Both the position numbers and the translations under genes were made by a program. DNA of 64,000 nucleotides from contig CP154956.1 in assembly GCA_039621445.1 (NCBI GenBank), positions 23,424,743-23,488,742 on the forward strand. The letters are read 5' to 3'. This document shows, piece after piece, positions 1 through 11,699 of the stretch. This DNA comes from Euglena gracilis. Lineage: Eukaryota > Euglenida > Euglenophyceae > Euglenales. Position 1 is the first letter of the stretch. Every line of letters starts with the position of its first letter. The notes beneath the pieces are model-generated. The model ran no database searches. It saw only the letters and a program-made list of their open reading frames with translations, and was not told the origin of the DNA.

Positions 1-3000
1 AACCCCCCCAGCAACTTGATAGTGCTTTTAGGGGCACCTGAAAAATCAGGTCATGACGGGGCCAGTCTCCCCCCCCCACCACCGGTGGAAGGGACAAAGA
101 AACGCCCCACAAAAAATGTGGAGTAATTCTTGTACTTTTGTTGAGTCCGAACTTGTGTGTGCAAAAGGAACACGGAACCCATAAAAGAATCAAAAAAAAA
201 ACAAATCTTCGGGCACACTTCCCCCCAGGCCTGTACCTCACACTGCCTTAATTAAAACGTCCTTTTGGCAGCGTTCAAGAATATTGCCCCTGGTGAGGAA
301 GGAAAGAATCCAAACAAAAAAAAAACTGAACATTCGTTAATTTTTTTGTGATGAAATGAAATTATTTTGAATCAGGGACTTGGCTCACAGTGCCCGGTCT
401 AAGTCATTGTTTGGTTGGGGGGGAAAAGAACAGGAGCGAGGAATTCTTTTCCAATTTGGGACAGGGAAAAGACAAAGAAGGGTGATGAAAAGGAAAATCG
501 GTGAGGCGCAAAGGTACGAGGTAAGGGGGGATAGTGTACAGATGGGTGTGTGGGTTTGTGTGCGTGCGCGGTTGCGTGTTTTGTGTGTATGCACGCCCTC
601 TTCCTTGTGATGCATTCCAACCGAAAATGACTTGGGTCGATTTTTTTGTTGAATGCAAAGAGAACAGGGCTTCACATTGGCCCTCAGTCACTATCTCACA
701 GGGCTTTAGTGCACACGTGGCTGTTTTTTTATTTGGCTCACGACCAGGGCCTGTGGACGGAGGAGGGTCCACCCCCCCCCTAATTCGGATATTCCATGAA
801 AATTGCAGTTCTCAATATCCAAACTGAATCGAAAAACTGAGACTGCAAAATCCGAACTTGGTTTTTCTGCTTTGAAAAAAAGTCAAAATTCCCAGGTTTT
901 TCAGCACAAATGAATTCTCCACCAACCCAGGGCAGCAAAAGCCCTCAAATAGTCCAGCCAGGAATTCCAACCTCAAAACCCAAAATCAGCCACACAACAT
1001 CCCACAACTGTGGACTGCACAGACTGCCAAACCGAATTCCAATATCCGTGATAACCAACCGATCTGCCCCCCCCCCCGGCAACACAACCGTGAGGTTCGG
1101 GGGTCCCCAGCAGTTTCAAAAGTTCCGGAGAATACGAACTCTCCAGGAATATTCTCACTGCCCATCCCCCATTCACACGGGGCAATGGGGGTCAAGCGAC
1201 TTGGCAAACTCAGAAATTCCACAAGTCTCGCAGCCTAGCCCATTTGTTGCTGCCCCCCCAAAACAAGAGGCAAGGGGCAAGGCTTCAGCCTCCAAGCCCA
1301 AAAAAATTCACAAACATAGGCCATCAAACAACTCCACCATACTCAAAAGATGGGGCTTCACACTGCCTCCCCCCCACCAAAGAGCCGGAGGGCAAAACAT
1401 CAATTAATTCAACCTGGGCTTCACATTTCCAAACCGATTGCAAAACAAAATTCAGCTCCACCAAAGCTGAATTAGTCACAGGACATGGCTTCGCTGAGCC
1501 CCCCCCCCCCTCCCCAAGAACACGGGGTGGCAGGGGTCAAAAACTGGGGAAATCGTGGCCCAGGCCAAAATATGACAGATTCCAAAAAAACCAGGAAATT
1601 TGAACGCTCAATCCTCAGGCTCGGCTCTCCAGAGAAAGTAACCAACTTGTCACAACAATTATTTCGGTGCACTCAGCCAAATGGACCTCCCCCCAAAATG
1701 ATGGCAGAATCTACTTACATTTTTGTTCCTCCAAAATTCTTCACTGGAGGAAAGTAAGATGATTCTTGCACCCATTTTGGCAGCCATTTGAATGTTTGGG
1801 CAGAAAGATCGGGGAGTTCAGACTGCCAGGCCTGGCTCACGGCTCATGTGAACAACAGGAAAATGAACTCCGTGTTGACCCCCTGCATCGCAACCAATTA
1901 TTCGCCAGGCTCCGACGCACCAAGTCTTGTCATTAACTTCCCAGGGGTCACAATACGGCTGGGGACCCACCGTGGTGACCAAATTATGCTTGTGGTCGTC
2001 CAAATTGTAATACTCTTGGTAAATGGTCTACGGTGAAATCCCTCTCAATTCTTGCTCCTTGCGTTGTTGAGTTGAAAACCTGCACAACGGGAAAAAAGAA
2101 ACAAAAAAACCAAACACAGCAAAAATAAAGCTGGACCCTATGGCTGCCTCCTCACAACACCCATCACAGATTGATTTGTCAGTGTGCCCAAAACACAACA
2201 AAAAAACCAGGATGCACCATTGTCTACCATACTGCCGAACAACCCATGGCAATTGGGGAAGGGAGGAACCCCATTATGACAAAATTAGCATCCCAAGCAG
2301 CAAGCTGCAACACAACGCGCAGCTAAATCAGCGCTGCTGTTGGAAAATTGTGCAGCCGACCACAGCCAAACAAACCAACCCAGATGAGATTGAGATTATG
2401 GCTCACCATTTAGCCAACAGATCCCACAAGACAGGGAAAAAAATGAACTTTGCCACCACGTTGTGATTTTTTCAAAAAATTTCTTGTGGACTTCTTTTCC
2501 CAACAGGCTTTACAATACAACCAAATTTCATGAAACAAAATTCTGGCGATTGTGCAGCTGAACAGCACCTCAGCTGCCAAATGATGACTCTGAGATTTTC
2601 CGGAATGGGGCTCTCAGAAAACGCAACCACCCACACGTCTCAACCACATGAATGTTCTCAGGGGTTACACAAAAAAAATGGTCGGGCCCAACCACCTCCC
2701 GTGCATGTTCCCCCCCTTGTTAACTCATAATTTTATAACTTGGATTGGTCACCAAAAAATCCCCAGGTTGCAACCAAAAAAAAACCACTGAACTGAAAAC
2801 TGAACACCACTGAACTCAGGATCCATGGGCCCTTAAGTGTGCGTCGACTGGGGTGTCTGTTCCTCCCGGATTTACACACCCGGTTCCCCTCTTTGACCAG
2901 TCACTCCCAAAAATGAATGAAAATTACTCTGCCTGCCAGTGTTCGATAGAGGTGTTATTTTCCCCTCGAAACGGCAATGACCCAAAACCAAACAGGGCTG

Positions 3001-4380
3001 CCTCACTGGAAGCACACCGAAACTGAGTGAAGCAACAAAACTGTGAAAATGGAACAGATCGATGCATGTCCCAGACAGGGAAAAACTCACTGAACAAACC
3101 AGTAAACCTCTCTCAAAAGATGGACTCGGATCCCACAAATGCACGGCACCAGCATACAAACCCACTGAAATGATGTCCCTGTCTGTGGATTGAGCACCTG
3201 CCACACCTGCAGTGAACTCACCCTGATCAAAGTTAAACTGGTAACTGGCAAAACAAAAAACTTTTGGGCTTGTTTGTCTGCTTGAGCACAAGTAAAAAGG
3301 TACTCTGTGCACCCCAGAGAAAACGGTGTTTCTCAAAAATGACATGCTTCAAGCATCCTGATGTTTATCCTAAAAATCCACAATGAGAAAACGATGAAAA
3401 CCCTGAAGCACTACTGAAGAAAACGTAAACTTGACTTTCCCACAGCCAAAATTGTAAAACCATCAACCTGAAAATGAACATTCTGCCAGAAAAATTATCT
3501 TCCAGATTGGGCTCCACAGTTCGTTCAAAAAGCAGACCTGCTTTTGGGAAAAATTTGCTGAAAAAAAAGACACTAACAAAACCACAAGGAACATAAAAAA
3601 AAATTACACCTGACAACAACGTGGAGCTTAGAGCTTGGCTCACGGCTGACACTCAACCTGGCCTGTTCGCCTACTGCTTGGAATTGCAAAAATCTGGGCC
3701 GTTTTCAGTGTCCATCCGCCCAGAGCCTTGCTCACAGATTGATTCCATTCCATTTTCAAAAACACCAGATGAAAATATTCACCCACGATTTACAGCACAA
3801 ACTGGTGCACAGATTCCAGCTGATTTATGGTGCACAGATTCCAAAGAAACGACAGATTTCAAAAAGATTCTGCTGGGCACAGCCCAGCATCAAACCTCTG
3901 CTTACCTTGTCGGTGGGGGGTTTGGAGAAAACGAAAGGTAAAAGGGTGTGAACCAGAAACGAGAAAATGAAATGTAATGCCTGGCCCGACCGACTGGGCC
4001 TCTTTCTCCCCTTTCCCCCACCTACGGTCACCACCCAGCACCAGCGTTTTTCAAATAAACAGAGCCTCCGGAGGGCTCAGGGCCGGAGGCCCGGCTTTTC
4101 GCCCCATGTGAGTGGCTGGTTGGCATACCGGCTTAGGATCCAAAAGTTTGAAACTGAATCTGTTTTTTTCTCTCTTGAATCCAAAGAAAATCACAAATAA
4201 GACCCTTTGAAGTATGGACTTAATTCAAAAGGCAAAGCACACACAAGGAACCTGCACACCTTGGTCAGACACACATGTGCATGCAGTGGGTGAGAGTAAC
4301 ATACGGAGAATGATTTTGGAATGGAATGCCTTGCTCCTTCATTCTCTTCTTTTGTATTTACAGACTTGCAACATTTTGCT
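1..4380. other. Gene-free A/C-rich stretch
   Basis: I see no convincing gene. Open frames exist, for example 910-1407 (+) and 2872-3345 (-), but they are made of runs of Pro, Gln, Asn and Thr, or Phe and Ser, from A/C-biased DNA, and they carry no domain signature. Homopolymers of C (7-12) and A (8-10) are frequent. Phrases such as GGCTTCACACTGCC recur loosely near 668, 1350 and 1413, suggesting decayed repeats. No RNA gene was recognised. Confidence 0.6.
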
Positions 4381-4397
4381 CACCTTCCAATTGACTT

Positions 4398-4914
4398 TTG
4401 GAGCTTCCTACCCACCGGGTGAGTCCTATCGCGGGGGGAATGTTGAGAAACCGGCTGTCGGCGGGCCGACAGCCGACAATTGTTGACATCCAAACCGCAA
4501 TTGCGGAGTTGCAGAAACACAATGCGGTACCATTTTCACATAATTTAGAATTTGAGCGATTTTCTGCAGATATGAGTGATGAAAATCACCAAGTTAGGGA
4601 ACAACTTTGTGACGGTCCCATACGGACGGAGGACACAATGAATCAGCAAGTCAAAAACTTTGAAAAAGATTTCTCAGCGCTATCCGCACAAGTTTCGGTG
4701 TTTTTGGAACTGCCAGTGGCTGAAAGCGTGCCCCGCGGAATACGCGAAATTCCCCTCCTTCCAAACCATCTCCACAACTGGAGTCTATTTCCGAAGCGGT
4801 GCACACTCCAGTCGCGCGAGTACGGGAATTGCAAAGTGGTTTTGGAGAAATTTCGCAAGATTTTTGGTCTTTTTCTGACAAAATCCCTCTTATGGACGAT
4901 ATGTCCAAACACCG
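4398..4914 (+). pseudogene. Gag-like polyprotein, coiled-coil N-terminal part (broken)
   Basis: The frame reads through a Glu/Gln/Leu-rich segment (IQTAIAELQKHNAV, then NQQVKNFEKDFSALSAQVSV) that looks like coiled coil. Near 4735 the reading frame slips by one base and the same style of protein continues (VARVRELQSGFGEISQDFWS, then SDKIPLMDDMSKH). A hairpin-rich insertion follows at about 4915, and the protein appears to resume near 5756. Capsid-like and zinc-knuckle segments lie downstream in the same direction, so I read this as the start of a decayed gag gene of an LTR-type or gag-only element. No protease, reverse transcriptase or integrase was seen, and I could not define long terminal repeats. 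The family is inferred from architecture; the N-terminus itself is unrecognised. Confidence 0.45.
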
Positions 4915-5755
4915 CAGGCGTATTAAACCGGCGTTTGAGACGCCGGGTTCAGGACAGAACCGGCGTCCTGGTCCAGAACCGGGTTTTACGGACGCCCGTT
5001 CTGTCCTAAAACCAGGCGTTAGGAACGCCGGTTTTGTTCCACATCCGGCTTCCGGTTTTCATTTCTAAAAATGTCACCAAAAGTACCCAAAAGTGGCCCT
5101 AAAGTGCTGGTACGACTGTTTCAACCATCTAGGACAATGAATGTTGCCATCTAGGGACCACTGGGGTGGATATCCAAATTTGGTGAAAATTGGCCCTGAT
5201 TTGGAAATAGAGTACCGTGCAGCGTGGAAAGATCTGATGAGCACCGCTGGTCGTCTGTTGAAAAGAGCTTTCGATCGAACGAAAGCTTGGTACCGTAACG
5301 TTGCACTCAGCCCGAGAAACGCTCGCGATCGTCGGATCGGCCAGAATCTGGGTCGAAATTTGTGGTGATTTTCAGTGATTTTTGGTTTAGGATGCCTAAT
5401 ACACCTTACAGAAAAGTTTTTTCTCTTCGAATAAACTAATTGAGGGGTTCCGGGGACACCAGAGTTGTGAAGTTAGGATTTCCAAGTGACAGAAAGTAAG
5501 AAGTCCAGGCGGCGTGGCTGAATTTGGTGGTGATCGCCAGTCGTCTGACGAAAAGAGCTTTCAATTGAGGGGTGACGTTGTACCAGGACGATCGGCACAG
5601 CCAGAAATACCCTCGCGATCGCCGTAATTTGGTGAAATGCAAGGTGGCGTGACATTGCAGATAAGTGGTCGGAGCTTGGTCCTGGGAGTTTCGGACGGAA
5701 CCGGCGTCCGGAACGCCGGGTTTTGGACAAAACCGGCGTCCGCCACCCCATTTTT
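4915..5755. mobile_element. Hairpin-bordered insertion within the gag-like gene
   Basis: This block separates two halves of a coiled-coil reading frame. Its left border (about 4925-5050) and right border (about 5693-5745) consist of ACCGGCGT/ACGCCGGT hairpins: about four on the left and two on the right. The interior holds two diverged copies of a segment of about 130 bp (about 5200-5340 and 5510-5630). Both contain GTCGTCTG followed by GAAAAGAGCTTTC and end with CTCGCGATCG. No protein domain is visible. The borders are judged from where the flanking protein stops making sense; no clear target-site duplication was found. It may be a non-autonomous element or a satellite pair captured in the gene. 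Confidence 0.45.
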
Positions 5756-6603
5756 GTCGTGAAGCGTCTGCAGGAAGATATTGGTGCAAGCGCCGATCAT
5801 CTAAAAATTCTCGATGATTTGGAGAAAATTTTTCGTGACTTTAAAGAAAATTTGGATCAAGTACACGTGCAATTGCGTTTTTCTACAGCAAATACCCGAT
5901 ATGGGTGTTGTAGGCACACTTGCCGCAGATTCCAGCTCCAACAGCGCCAAAAGCGCACCTGTGGCAGAGCCCATTGGCACATTGCCACAAAATTTCGATT
6001 CTGCTCATGCAGTGGTCCCTCCCCCAGTGGTACCAGTCCCAATGGACCATTTGTTGGATGATGGGGTTGGTTTTCAAGAGAAAGCCAAGCGAAACCCTCA
6101 AAGAAATTGAAAAATTTGGGAATATGAAACTTTGTCGCGGTTTGAGCCGCACTCCCGCACATGATACTGATCCTGAGATGCATCATCATCACCATTCGCA
6201 CATTCGCGATTCACCAAGTTTGCAAGGTACCTATGGTACACCAAGTGGAATATTGAATGTGCATTCAGAAAATACACCCAAAAGTACACTTGGTGCAACC
6301 ACCAAGGTACCCGCGCACGGTGCGGTTTTGTGCCCAGGCCCATCCTCCTTGAATAACACCGAAAGGACATGGGTGTCTCAGAATGATATCATCGCTATCG
6401 CGAAAAAGGTGAGGCCCCAATGGGATGGTGACCCCACAACGTGGAAACAGTTTTGGCGTGATTGTGAATATTATTGGGATCTGAAAGGATCAACCCATAA
6501 CAGAAACCCAGAGGTAATCAGAATGGAGTTTATAGATTGCCTACCTGGGGACGAAAAAGAACGCGCAAGGCAATTAGTTATCCGAGGACGCGTTTCTTTT
6601 TAA
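5756..6603 (+). pseudogene. Gag-like polyprotein, linker and capsid-like segment
   Basis: The helical segment resumes after the insertion (KRLQEDIGASADHLKILDDL, then EKIFRDFKENLDQVHVQL), followed after a frame slip near 5890 by a Pro/Ser/Ala-rich linker. After another slip, from about 6370, comes a capsid-like stretch: SQNDIIAIAKKVRPQWDGDP, TTWKQFWRDCEYYWDL and RMEFIDCLPGDEKERARQL. The pattern of an acidic Gly-Asp-Pro followed by W-x3-F and a later short hydrophobic block resembles Gag of LTR retrotransposons, where the text is typically F-x-G-D-P-x-x-W-x-x-F. The frame ends in a stop near 6601. Multiple frame slips mark it as a pseudogene. The assignment is by motif resemblance only. Confidence 0.45.
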
Positions 6604-7019
6604 AATTTAGCGGAGCAATATGCTTCCCCTTGCTCCATTATGGTGTCCAGAATAAGTCTGGAAAAAAATGGAAGCAATGTGCCCCACATGACCGAAAACG
6701 GAAGTCGATAGACTTACGGTATTTAAAATGGCTTTGATGAGCAGCCGAAGATGACAATTTGGGTGAAATCCAAATCAAGGAGCAATTTGACGTAGTATGA
6801 ATGCACTTTATACCCAAAATTTTCAAAGAAAGACACCGCGAGGAACTCGCGGGACATGTTTTGACCCTCCATGAGCGACAGAACTATGTTTCCAAACAAC
6901 TGAAGCTATCAAAAATTCTTGCTCAAATACAATCGGCTTATATGTGCCACCGCACATTCAGAATACGCGGTGTCCAAGTTAGTTCGTTGTAAAAAATATC
7001 ATCCTCACAAAAAACCGCA

Positions 7020-7541
7020 ATGGCGGAATCAAAGCCGCGCAATTCACGCTATTCAGAACAATTTTTAGACAAATCGTGCATTCTGTGTTACCAAACGGGT
7101 CACACACCTCGCCATTGTCCAACCCTTGCCGCGCAAACGCGCATTCCAAGCCCAAGAGGATCAGCCTCATCATTTGCGCAATCGCAGAAAGACCAAAACA
7201 GGTTTGATACCAGTAAATATCCGCACTCGCGATCCAAATGTTCGCATTGCAGATCCTATAACCACCATTCATCTAATTGTCGCTATGCAGCATCTCCCCA
7301 CTCAAGCCAATGCCACCGCGATATAAATCGCAGTTCAAAAAAACATTTCTCAGCCAAAAGGCAGAAGTCTGTTTTTGAAAAGTCCTCTATCGAGGAAAAT
7401 GACCCGGCTTGGAGCAGGGAGGGGGATGAGATCCCTAATAAGAAGGAGCATCATCCCTGGTTGACAGATCGTAAATGCAGAGACGTATATGCATCAAGAA
7501 AATCGAAGGATGATATGGCCACCAGTTCGGCTTTGGAGTAA
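7020..7541 (+). CDS. Zinc-knuckle (nucleocapsid-like) protein segment
   Basis: This ATG-started open frame (173 aa) contains two CX2CX4HX4C knuckles: CILCYQTGHTPRHC at about residues 24-37 and CSHCRSYNHHSSNC at about residues 75-88. Paired CCHC knuckles bind nucleic acid and are the hallmark of retroviral-type nucleocapsid domains. The rest is basic and rich in Ser, Arg, Lys and His, as expected for an RNA-binding tail. It lies about 420 bp after the capsid-like segment on the same strand. I infer that it is the nucleocapsid end of the same gag-like gene, with the intervening sequence (6604-7019) decayed. The start codon may be internal to a longer original frame. No pol domain follows; 7545-8290 has none. 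Confidence 0.55.
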   Translation: MAESKPRNSRYSEQFLDKSCILCYQTGHTPRHCPTLAAQTRIPSPRGSASSFAQSQKDQNRFDTSKYPHSRSKCSHCRSYNHHSSNCRYAASPHSSQCHRDINRSSKKHFSAKRQKSVFEKSSIEENDPAWSREGDEIPNKKEHHPWLTDRKCRDVYASRKSKDDMATSSALE

Positions 7542-7544
7542 AGG

Positions 7545-8290
7545 CAGCTGAAAATCATGGACGCGGACTGCAGGAGTTACAAGAAAAGAGGTGACAGGAG
7601 TCGCGACCCTAGTCATATCCTATCCAGTAACCTTTCTGGTCAGTGTTCAGTGTTTTTTGGTTACCCTTACTCAAACTTTTTCCAAATCTCTGACCCGTAG
7701 ATAGTGTTTGTGTTTAACGGTTGTTGCTGCACTAAGGTATACCCCATGTTTGTCACTTGTGGTTGAATGGATTCACGCTCTAAGAATGCACACAGCTCCG
7801 CAAACTTCTTTCCCCCAAAAAACTTCAACTGCACATCATTTTTGAATACCGTTTTCGATAACAGCAATACCGTTTTCTACAACACCAACACCGTTTTCAA
7901 CCCAGAGGTAAAGAGAAAGTGCCCGCCCTACCCACCGCATATGCACAAACGTTCCGCATGCGGTAGGGGTAACAAGTAGGTTAACCGCCCATCGTTTCAC
8001 TGGGTTCCAAGACGAAAACCCTAAGGCCTGAATTTGGAATGGTGTCGAGTAGTCGCCCAGCTGGTTTCATTTTTCGTTTTCCACCCGGTTTGTTGATTAC
8101 AGACAATCCTGTACACCCCCCCAGCTCAAATTCGCATACAATTTTTCTTACACAACTCCACCCCCCCCAGACCAACATGCGCAACAAGGACAACTACTAA
8201 ACACCTCCACCCAGGGTGTGCACTCTACGAGAAATTTCCACACAACCAAAAACCAAACACAAAAGGAAATAACTGAAACTAAACTAACCA
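7545..8290. other. No gene seen; short 21-bp tandem repeat
   Basis: No coding sequence was recognised. At about 7848-7900 a 21-bp unit beginning ACCGTTTTC is repeated three times with small changes. The rest is unremarkable AT/C-rich sequence. Confidence 0.5.
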
Positions 8291-8299
8291 CCACCACCC

Positions 8300-8650
8300 G
8301 CGCCTATGGCGGCCCCCCACTCAAGCGCCTATGGCACCCATCACGCCCCGCGCCTTTGGCGCCTCCCTGCACATATTGCGCAAAGTGCATATAGCACAGA
8401 CGCTGCGCCCTTTGCACAAAATGTTCCCACGCCTTACAAGGCGCCCCCAACCACCGCGCCTATGTCGCTCACACCCCCGCGCATAATGCACTCCCACGTG
8501 CATAGCACTCATCGCGTGCATATTGTTTTACACACCGCGCATAGCGCACACTTCCCCACCGCGCATATTGCGCAGCCCGCAAACAGCCCCCCACACAAGA
8601 TGCGCCCCCCCCCCACCCGTGCATAGCGCAAATCTCGCACAATTGCGTAT
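8300..8650. repeat. GCGC-palindrome repeat field
   Basis: Short, imperfect self-complementary words built on GCGC and CATA recur throughout, for example CGCGCCTATGGCG, GCGCCTTTGGCGCC, GCGCATATTGCGC and GCATAGCGCA, separated by pyrimidine-rich spacers. Spacing is irregular (roughly 15-35 bp). Similar words (GCGCAATATGCG) reappear at about 13490-13530, so the family is dispersed. Open frames here on both strands (His/Ala/Pro-rich or Cys/Ala-rich) are repeat artefacts. Confidence 0.55.
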
Positions 8651-8706
8651 ATCTTACAAACGGGTATCTGCCCAACCCAACCATATTCTTTTGGGAATGA
8701 GGCCCA

Positions 8707-9060
8707 ATGACGTTTGTGTACATATTTCACAATGGCATTTTTGTTGTTGATTTGCAAACCTCGTCCTCAAAATGCAGATTTGGTTTACTTAAACAACAAA
8801 AGCAGCGAACCCCCTTCTTTGACCACGAACTTGTTGATCAAATTGGCGAACACCAAAAGTTTTTGATCATTCAAGCGCACAATTGCGCTCACTTCAAAGT
8901 TATTTGCAAAAACACAACGTGTGTGATAAGTCTTCGGGATACATTGCAAATACTGCATTTTTCCCATGAGCTTGCACAGCTTTGTGAAGAACAGCTATTT
9001 TGTGAACAAAATGGCCTTTTTCTTATTGCAGAAGTGTATCCCGATAGTGAAATAAGTTGA
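8707..9060 (+). CDS. Unrecognised 117-aa open frame
   Basis: An ATG-started frame with a balanced, protein-like composition (hydrophobic blocks such as KFLIIQAHNCAHFKVICK and HELAQLCEEQLFCEQNGLFL), unlike the low-complexity frames nearby. I recognise no family, signal peptide or catalytic motif. It is isolated: no convincing neighbour on the same strand and no splice context examined in depth. It may be an exon, a relic of a mobile element, or chance. Confidence 0.25.
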   Translation: MTFVYIFHNGIFVVDLQTSSSKCRFGLLKQQKQRTPFFDHELVDQIGEHQKFLIIQAHNCAHFKVICKNTTCVISLRDTLQILHFSHELAQLCEEQLFCEQNGLFLIAEVYPDSEIS

Positions 9061-10021
9061 ATTCCTTGACAAAATCTGCAACATAGTTGCCCCCCACAAA
9101 AAATGAAAAAAATCATTCAAACATGCATTTTTGTGGACTCAACCACTTAGCCTCAGGTCTATGTGACGAATACACCCTATGATGTGCAAGGCATGTGGGC
9201 CATTACCCATGCAGTCCATAGGACCAGTTTGCACAAATTGCACGGACCAAAATACCAAAGGTCCACAAATCCGTATTATAAAGTGAAAAGTCCATGGGAC
9301 CTCAAAAAAATTGCACAAAACGCCATATTACATGGCTGAAAGTGGCTGAATTGGCCAAAGCAAGCCAAATAGGCTTTTTTTCACGCACATTTGCGTATTT
9401 GTAACTTTGGCATAGCCATTTTCCACTACAAAACATTCATGATTTTTGACACCTCAAACGGTGGGCTTCTAAATGACTGAACAACTGAATGGAGTACATT
9501 GTACTACATAGGAACCAATAGGAACCAACCAGTTGTCTTTCTGAAATAAATTATTGAAGTTTGTAGCAAAAGCTCACTCACACAGCCAAAAGAACAAAGA
9601 TGTAACTCAGCACCCGTAGCTGGCCGATAGGCCATGTTACCCCTCATTCGGAAGCTCGTTGGATGAGCCATCCATCGGTGTGCCTCATGGTCACTCCCAT
9701 TACGGATATGAGTGCCAGAATGGGGAAAAATTACCAAAAATTGCAGAAAATAAATAATTTAAATGAAAATTTGCACTTAAGTGCTCCTAAAAATGATTCT
9801 AGTGAGTCGAAATGGCTCCAAATTGTGGGCTATAGCCCTCTGTACTGTACCAGGCCTAATAGCCCATACAAAGGGGGTAATGTGCAGAATGCTGCCAAAG
9901 GTACTAAAAAATAGCCTTAGCCCATCTGGTAACCAATGATAATTAGCCATCAGAAACAATGTCGGGAACAGTATAGAAACCTTTCAGGCTGATTTGCCAG
10001 TCTGTTACACGATCGTACAAC
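9061..10021. other. No gene seen
   Basis: AT-rich sequence without a credible open frame, known RNA or clear repeat. Short hydrophobic frames at 9663-9914 (+) and 9504-9737 (-) lack any supporting motif. Confidence 0.5.
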
Positions 10022-11140
10022 ATGTGGCTAAAAAAAAAAAACAAAAGCAAAAAAAAACGACACAAACACGCCATCCCATGGAATCCTGTGACTTTACCCT
10101 CACCACAACCACCAACGCCAGCACACGTGCTCATTCAGTCAACTACTGCCTCTTCACGGACGACGAAGGCTCAACCACTTCAACGATCCTGTGCCATATC
10201 TCCTGTCGTTGCCGGAGTTAGTAACCCTGGTCAGCCCTCACACTCCCAAGGGGACGTGGCCATGTTACCCAACTCACAGGGCAGCAGGCAACGCCGAGCA
10301 TCTTGCTCTGTTCCCACGGGTACGTTCCCGGATGACGGGGCAACCTTGTCGCCTTCTTTTGCAGAAATCCGTTTGGACTCATGGCCCACCTTGGTGCACA
10401 TTCCTCGCGGAGCAGTTGTCCAAGTCACTTGCACTTTTGTGACATTGCTACGGAACTTCAATGCAAATACAAGTTGGTGGACCTTACACTCCCTGTGGAC
10501 CATCCCGAAGGCTGTCCTCTGCCCCTTGAAAAGAGGAGGAAAGGCCCGTTGGGCTCACGTTGGTCTGAAGGTTGCAGAGCGTGCCCGTCCGTATCTCCAA
10601 CGTCACGTGAAGGAAAGTTGGGAAGATTCCGCACTACCGGAGTTACCTGCTCCAACTGCTCGCACTCGTCTTGCAGCCTCAAATGAAGAAATTGTCCACA
10701 TGGAGAGCCTTCTCAACCGGGTGGAAACTCTTGTCGGGAACGGCGCGATCTCCAAGGCATGTCGTGGTCTCACTTCTGACGGAGTACATAACTCATCAGA
10801 TCCTGCTGTCATGGATCGGTTGCATGCTCTCCACCCATTTGAAGGGCCCCCTGGTTTTGGAACGTGGGACCCGTCTCACCAATTTCAATTTGCGAGAGAT
10901 CCGGAAACCTTGCGGGACCGAACGTTTGCTCTGCGGAAACTCATCTGCACCTTCCCAAAAGACAACGCTCCAGGGCCGTCTGGGCTCCGGCCAGATCACC
11001 TTCGGAGCATGCTAGCAGGCTTGCCAGGATCGCGAGCTGAGGATCTCCTTGAATGCTTGGACAAATTTGTCACAGATAGCACCTCCAAAGGAGGCCACCC
11101 CCTCATGGCTCCGGTTCTATCATCGGCAACTCTTGCGTAA
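10022..11140 (+). pseudogene. Retroelement copy 1: N-terminal region and RT fingers
   Basis: An open frame of 372 codons. The first ~110 residues are Pro/Ser/Thr-rich. A conserved block, WTIPKAVLCPLKRGGKARW, lies at about residue 160 and matches equivalents in the other copies of this window (AYPKLVPRTVAARG at 14002; FQKVTLWSPRGGKGRKG near 19240 on the minus strand). A helical segment follows (HMESLLNRVETLVGNGAISK), then the entry to the reverse transcriptase: LRKLICTFPKDNAPGPSGLR. The G-P-S/D-G-L-R-P signature is typical of the first RT motif in this group. The frame breaks just after residue 370, before the first catalytic Asp motif. The ATG at 10022 may not be the original start. Confidence 0.7.
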
Positions 11141-11396
11141 GGCAGCCGCCAACCCACAGGATGGTGGTGAATAAGCAGCTGATGGCACCCGACCAAGCGC
11201 TGCCGGTGAGTGCCTTCGGCGTTTGGTGGCCAAAGTGCTGATGCACCACCCCTCAATGACACAATCACTTAAGGACCTGTGCCCCCTCCCCTGCAAACGG
11301 GTGTCGGAGTCAGAAATGCTTGCAGCCTGACAGCCATGGGTTTGCAACAGATGGTTTCTGATCTTTACAATAAGAAGGAAGAACGGTGGGGCTTGC

Positions 11397-11690
11397 TTCA
11401 ACAGCATGTTTCGTGCCTCCGCTCTCGATAGTGTCCATCGCAGATGCCCATCCGCCATGCCATGGTTGGAGAGCTGCTATAGCCAACATTCTCGCCTATT
11501 TTGTGGGAAATCGATGCTGCTATCCGCCCGAGGGGCATAACAAGGGGATCCGTGTGGTCCTGCCCTCTTTGCATGGGGTCTACAAGACATGCTTGAAGAT
11601 TTGTCCGCTTCTGTGGAATGGCAAGGCTGGTACCTCGACGACGGATATCGTTTTGGTTCCCTCATGCAACTCCACTCAGCACTGTCCACT
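11397..11690 (+). pseudogene. Retroelement copy 1: RT palm with YLDD
   Basis: This frame carries the RT palm: FNSMFRASALDSVHRRCPSA, then AQQGDP-like text in which the first Gln codon is now a TAA stop, then GPALFAWGLQDMLEDL and the catalytic WYLDDG (YLDD codons at 11631-11642). The two Asp residues of YxDD bind the metal ions of polymerisation. Text beyond 11690 continues in another frame (VVNLANCNLWGPSF). The motif order matches known reverse transcriptases; the stop and frame changes make it non-functional as it stands. Confidence 0.7.
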
Positions 11691-11699
11691 CTCACCAGG

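Noticed and set aside
910-1407. Open frame of 165 codons as a gene
   Set aside because: Pro/Ser/Gln-rich text from A/C-biased low-complexity DNA, no motif, no splice context; similar frames occur throughout 0-4.4 kb.
4398-7541. Intact LTR retrotransposon
   Set aside because: No protease, reverse transcriptase or integrase, and no long terminal repeats could be recognised; only gag-like parts remain.
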